Assembly (NCBI RefSeq): GCF_001476285.1
Contig: NZ_LDRU01000003.1
Span: forward strand, 1-64,000
Direction: 5' to 3'
DNA: 64,000 bases
DNA from: Microbacterium testaceum
Lineage (GTDB): Bacteria; Actinomycetota; Actinomycetes; Actinomycetales; Microbacteriaceae
The notes under the pieces were generated by a model. It was not told the origin of the DNA. It was given only the letters and a program-made list of their open reading frames with translations, and did no database searches. The position numbers and the translations under genes were made by a program. Below, piece by piece: positions 61,101 through 64,000 of the stretch; the first letter of the stretch is position 1, and each line of letters starts with the position of its first letter.

Positions 61101-64000
61101 ATTCGACGGACTTCGTCGACCACCGCGTCGGATTGTGAGCCGCGCCCAATCTGGATCGCGGTCGTCGCGGCTAGCTTTCGGAAGAACCACCCGTCTCTGT
61201 TATGGCTCCTCGACGTGGGGAACTTCTTTAGGAGGGCGAGGGTCGCCGTGTCTTCTCCGCCGTCAGTGACCACTCGCGCCCAGTGTTGTATCCATGGCAG
61301 CACACTCAGCAGTCGTGCCCGGTCCTCTGCTCGCGAGTCCCTCGGCACCTTCCTGGCGTCGGCGGGCGGTGTTGGTGTTGGCGCAAGATCGTCGGCGGTG
61401 GTCTCTTCGCCGAGCAGATGGGCTCTCAACACGTATGCGTGGAGGAGTCCTGCGCGAGGACGACCGTAATCGCCACCAAGGTCATTCGGTGGCTTGTCTG
61501 GCAAGAATCGGTCTAGGAGCGTCGCGGCTTCCTGGCGCGTAGCTTTCCCGACCCGAACGGCGGTCGCGCTTATCCATGCGGCGCCCCGCAAGATCAGATC
61601 CGCGACGTCACGCTGATCGAAATCGCTTAGGTCATAGTCGGGTACTGCCCCAGCGAAGAGAAGCCATGCTCGATCGAGTTGCGGCGAACTCATGGCCTGT
61701 CCACGTCGCTGCTGCTCACCCGCAACAGCCAGCGCGACGGGCAAAGTCTCCGCTTCGGTGCCGATGGCCTGAACCGCGTGATCGCTCCCACGGTCAAGAA
61801 GTGTTGCGCTGACCACTTGTGTGATCTCAAGAACCCAGCTGTCGGGTTGCCAGCGTTCGATGTAACCGGCGCATGCCTTCGGCCCTTGGAGGCGCAAGGT
61901 TGCCAACGCGACGTGCGCGACCTGCCTCGCATCGATGCGGACATCGCTCGACACGGGCGCTGTTCGTGCGTAGGCGTGCAAAGCGTCGATGGCAATACGG
62001 AGCCGACTCCTGGCTTCGTCGAGTCGATTGTCCACCGCGAGCATTACGGCTTCTGCGCTCAAGGACGCACCCGGCCAGGGGCTGGGGAAGACGCGGGCTG
62101 CACGTAGTTCGTCGAGTGTTGCGCGATCGAGAAATTCTCCCGTGAGATCAGCCGCGTCGCGAAGGAGCGCGTAACGACGGTCCCCACTCGCTTGAGCTTG
62201 GCCGGCAACGATCGCAAGCTGAACGATGTCGGGGAGCCTGCGCAGTTTGAACGCGGCGAGCAAAGCGAATGAGGTTCGCAGTTGTGATACCTGCCGTTGC
62301 TCTATTTCAGTGAGCTTCGAGCCATTCGGCGTCGTGTTCCCCAGTTCCATCAGCTTGTCGTATTGCTGAGCTCCCCACAGCACCTGAGGAAGGGAGGCCG
62401 CGACGTATGCGTTGTCCTCCCCAACTGCGGTCAGCTGAGCAACGAGATCGTTCGCGGCAGCCGACGCCGAGGTATACCGCTGCCGGAAAAACGTCTCCGT
62501 AGGCTCGTCACGAAAGTTCACAGCTTCGTCCGTCACGATCAGGCCACGGCCGAAATCGGAGACAAAGCTCCGAATTAGTTCGGGGCTGCTCCCGCTCAAG
62601 GAGGCGAGGACACCGATGGGTATTCGGGGCCTCAAGATCGAAAGCAGTAGCCCAATCTTCTCCAAGGCGGGCTTGTCCGGACCCGCGAGTTCAAGGGTGT
62701 GCTCCAGCTGTGCCGCCAACAGATTGTCGAGGGCTTCACCTTCATGCGACGCCGCCGCGCTGAGGGCGCGAAGACATTCTTCCTTGGTACCGCTTCCCGC
62801 TAACGCAGATGCCTGCGTTCGTGGATTCCCAGAGGTTTGGCGATGGAACTCCGCAGCGTCCAGATCGCCCGCATCGGAGAAGCGCGCGCGGAGCATGGTC
62901 GCAGACTCCGCTAGCGAGAACTCGGGGAGAGGCACGGGCGTGACCGACGCAGGAGGCCGGAGTACCCCGGCGCGGTGCGGACGGCAAGTCAAGACGATGT
63001 GAACGTTTGGCGGAACCGGCAGGTGCCAGAGATCGTGCACGAAGGTGCGCTCTCCGGCGTGCTCCTCCGCGGCTATCGCGGCGTTATCAGCTGCATCTAC
63101 GAGCAGGACCAGATGTCGACCTCTGTCGCGCTCCGTGAGGACCCTAGAAGCTTCGTCAAGCCGTTTCACGAAGGCCTTCGTGATCTCGGTCGGCTCTACA
63201 CCGGGCGTGAGCACTAGCGGGAGGCAAAGCCCGTGTGCAGCCATCTCAGATGCGATTTGAACGAGCCCGTCGCGATGCCGATGGCGGTAAGTGTGCGCGG
63301 AGCGGTACCCGCCTTCGCCGAAGCAGTCATAAATCACGACGTCAGCTCGGTCCGCAAGGATCGAGGGCAACTGGGCGGCGAACGTGCTCTTGCCAGCCCC
63401 GCCGACCGCTGTAATGAGGGTTACCCCGTTGGCATCGACAACCTGATCCGCAAGATCGCGGTAGCACTGCCGCGTCATTGTGGAAGTGGACGGGGCCTCG
63501 AGCATCGAAGGGGCGGGCACGAGTTGGTCGACCGTGGCTTTAAACGCCAGCGCCACGTCGGCGATGCTCATGGGGCCAGTGATCTCGCCGCTGGCGCGAG
63601 CGCTGATCATGTCGAGCAGCAAGGTAGCGCTGGCGGGATCGCTTGCTCCCGAGAACTCCGCGGCAAGGACGTCGAGTTGCGCTCGCAGTATCTTCAGCCC
63701 GGGCGCATCGGCGTCGAGGGTAATTCGTCGAGCAAGCGCCGCCGCTGCTTCGAGAGTGGCGCCCAGCATGTCCTGCATTTTTTCCTGTGTGCTGCCGGAC
63801 TTGGCCGTCGCGCCCTCAGATACGCGTCGGAGCGCGGCCCTAAGGCCGCTGCCAATCGGGCGGTTAGTGACGATGCTGTACTCGGTTGGAGTGCCCTCGG
63901 GAATCGCGAACCCCTCGTGACGCCGCCCATCGATAAGTGCGAATTTCTGCAAGGACGAACCAATGTCACTCAGCGTCATGTTCCGGCCGGCGCGCTGTGT
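58061..64000 (-). CDS. Giant STAND-type NTPase, probable antiviral sensor (5' end outside the window)
   Basis: At least 1,979 codons, open to the window edge. The first ATG (63979) has no ribosome site and falls in what looks like mid-domain, so the N-terminus is missing. Counting from that ATG, Walker A is GGAGKST (193-199), Walker B VLLVDAADNA with Asp295 and Asp298, and sensor-1-like TCRPHR (331-336), the STAND/NACHT order. A winged-helix-like region (about 430-520) follows, then some 1,400 residues of helical repeats and a strand-rich end. The visible first 60 residues (YSIVTNRP) recall the end of DUF4297/Cap4-type nuclease domains (inference). The size, the architecture of NTPase followed by a long repeat sensor, and the location resemble Avs-like pattern-recognition proteins. 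Confidence 0.78.
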   Translation of the reverse strand, partial: TQRAGRNMTLSDIGSSLQKFALIDGRRHEGFAIPEGTPTEYSIVTNRPIGSGLRAALRRVSEGATAKSGSTQEKMQDMLGATLEAAAALARRITLDADAPGLKILRAQLDVLAAEFSGASDPASATLLLDMISARASGEITGPMSIADVALAFKATVDQLVPAPSMLEAPSTSTMTRQCYRDLADQVVDANGVTLITAVGGAGKSTFAAQLPSILADRADVVIYDCFGEGGYRSAHTYRHRHRDGLVQIASEMAAHGLCLPLVLTPGVEPTEITKAFVKRLDEASRVLTERDRGRHLVLLVDAADNAAIAAEEHAGERTFVHDLWHLPVPPNVHIVLTCRPHRAGVLRPPASVTPVPLPEFSLAESATMLRARFSDAGDLDAAEFHRQTSGNPRTQASALAGSGTKEECLRALSAAASHEGEALDNLLAAQLEHTLELAGPDKPALEKIGLLLSILRPRIPIGVLASLSGSSPELIRSFVSDFGRGLIVTDEAVNFRDEPTETFFRQRYTSASAAANDLVAQLTAVGEDNAYVAASLPQVLWGAQQYDKLMELGNTTPNGSKLTEIEQRQVSQLRTSFALLAAFKLRRLPDIVQLAIVAGQAQASGDRRYALLRDAADLTGEFLDRATLDELRAARVFPSPWPGASLSAEAVMLAVDNRLDEARSRLRIAIDALHAYARTAPVSSDVRIDARQVAHVALATLRLQGPKACAGYIERWQPDSWVLEITQVVSATLLDRGSDHAVQAIGTEAETLPVALAVAGEQQRRGQAMSSPQLDRAWLLFAGAVPDYDLSDFDQRDVADLILRGAAWISATAVRVGKATRQEAATLLDRFLPDKPPNDLGGDYGRPRAGLLHAYVLRAHLLGEETTADDLAPTPTPPADARKVPRDSRAEDRARLLSVLPWIQHWARVVTDGGEDTATLALLKKFPTSRSHNRDGWFFRKLAATTAIQIGRGSQSDAVVDEVRRIVADACEHSGIYLATDIVKCLHGDERFADAAYACLRSVAEAVDAEKQTADQTIDDYLSLARAAYPFDREEARHYFSGAVTVASRVGEDAWDRWRAVLAIGEVTHAEDEESGFALAAHLADTAEAIQPYLGDAFDTEALLQALQRLTGRHALALVSKWRDRRFGDVSYMIDSLVQGGLFDDVPHLALALAPLCERIDLSGPTASLARRGQLDAKLFDAIQSLSWRLGRHLDPEVLGAAVSARFHVQRHDPPLPEAKVRSSLDIDGETDYQRKRQTQAEEGRRRLAEADLTRTDMVPEIDRAMDAIGYSEATAAFVEEMRRRPQSQWASIVRVIGASSDMGNSRRGALLIALHQVESNSGAFAAELRSLASHLLTAEATNLVLGRAYPLNLHNLSTITGRSDTELLHEALAAADPTRIVASYETCYKLASTVAVHLTPAESNVVLSSTLNSIDRDLELNSRRAPQVVPPQPTLTSAVATFLWTAMADPQIGTRWRAMHSVRFLLETADSEFTSALISAVTTDPSAYVETKFPFYRMHAIDSMLLATERAGITRAANAAPLLPLVALLQDEFRDHLRIQETIAHIAKLIDDTTLVEASTITPMPATIVPWADMPHTPKPFQPGAPRSEFRFDLEFDEHHLGPLSTSFRVDHSDVLADTSDVILNEWEWRGRPELDADPRRAAAAYADGETWSHHGEWPRADDLDFYLSHHAALTVAGRLLRTNPPLKSEGDEQSAFDRWWSERTLRRPDRRWIADVRRPMPNGLGHDSSVSEAYWPWKVSAGDLEQAFRGEERWVTVNQYSSNETYGGRETISIASALVGREAASALLSALQTASSLQGDMLPRSGAEDEIAQTPFNLRGWVTDETRYGGTDSHDPLAEAVEYPVDRPSDWIRSLLQLKTDADELTWTLDDAVVAESETWADKSGGRERSGPEGNRLRVRPDFLTRLAKATESDVIVEVRVLRRPSRDSYYHPHTDELGYIDGYVRYFLYSPDAGWRDYLGHNVSGPRNRAQPPTR

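Larger units (their letters stand above)
44253..64000. mobile_element. Integrated element at tRNA-Ala: decayed conjugative element carrying a defence island (right end outside the window)
   Basis: The left boundary is placed at the 3' end of tRNA-Ala(CGC), where a serine recombinase gene begins to read toward the tRNA. Inside are a replication-relaxation gene and a VirD4 remnant (ICE functions) and then restriction, HEPN, nuclease and STAND-NTPase genes. Base composition falls visibly compared with the host part, and gene spacing becomes loose with gaps of 150-460 bp. No second copy of the tRNA 3' end was found to 64,000, so the element extends beyond the window or has lost its far end. Confidence 0.7.

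Noticed and set aside
44253..64000. CRISPR array or cas genes in the defence island
   Set aside because: No regularly spaced direct repeats and no Cas-type protein were seen.

Overview
The window is chromosomal DNA of a very high-GC actinobacterium. The protein families, dense operons with ATGA/GTGA stop-start overlaps, frequent GTG starts and the recurrent GGATGCC/GGCATCC word fit a Microbacteriaceae member, most likely Microbacterium or a close relative. Host identity is inferred from sequence style, not from a marker gene. Left of about 44.25 kb the sequence is uniform host DNA. From there to the right edge it is visibly less GC-rich and behaves like an integrated accessory element.

Layout of the host part. 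1-4.8 kb: end of an Ala/Pro-rich membrane protein, coaBC, an NRDE/TANGO2-like protein, tRNA-Arg(CCT), and an MBL-fold/NTF2-like gene pair facing a MarR regulator across a clear inverted-repeat operator. 4.86-16.5 kb: a catabolic locus consisting of an SDR dehydrogenase, a FadR/GntR regulator, a four-gene pentose-type ABC importer, a DUF1537 kinase, a D-apionate oxidoisomerase-like enzyme, a D-apionate lactonase and a RuBisCO-like protein. This matches the known D-apiose/D-apionate route: apionolactone to apionate (ApnL), to 3-oxo-isoapionate (ApnO), to its 4-phosphate (OiaK), then cleavage by the RuBisCO-like protein. 18.6-30.8 kb: a near-complete phenylacetate (paa) pathway in two operons, paaJ-F-H-Z-I-K and paaABCDE-G. 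Each operon has a promoter followed at once by the same 17-bp TetR-type operator. 30.8-44.1 kb: mixed genes, including a Cys-less IscA-like protein, a GAF-LuxR regulator, a DUF485/actP acetate symporter pair, an alkyltransferase-like protein lacking the acceptor cysteine, a helicase-like protein with degenerate ATPase motifs, mscL, an FmdB zinc ribbon, 5-formyl-THF cyclo-ligase, galU, an N-acetyltransferase and a coiled-coil membrane protein.

At 44,177-44,252 sits tRNA-Ala(CGC). Immediately downstream a large serine recombinase reads toward it, and its open frame runs straight through the antisense of the tRNA into host DNA. After it come a replication-relaxation protein and the C-terminal remnant of a VirD4-type coupling protein, so the element looks like a decayed integrative conjugative element. 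Its cargo is defence-like: an N6-methylase with an N-terminal PD-(D/E)XK-like segment, a convergent PLD-family nuclease, a DUF4238 protein, a DUF4209 protein with an RX4H (HEPN-type) motif, a DUF2726 nuclease-like protein, and a giant STAND NTPase (over 1,970 residues, running off the right edge) that overlaps a small unknown partner gene. The giant STAND gene with its partner is the best candidate here for an under-described immune system. The right end of the element is not in the window.
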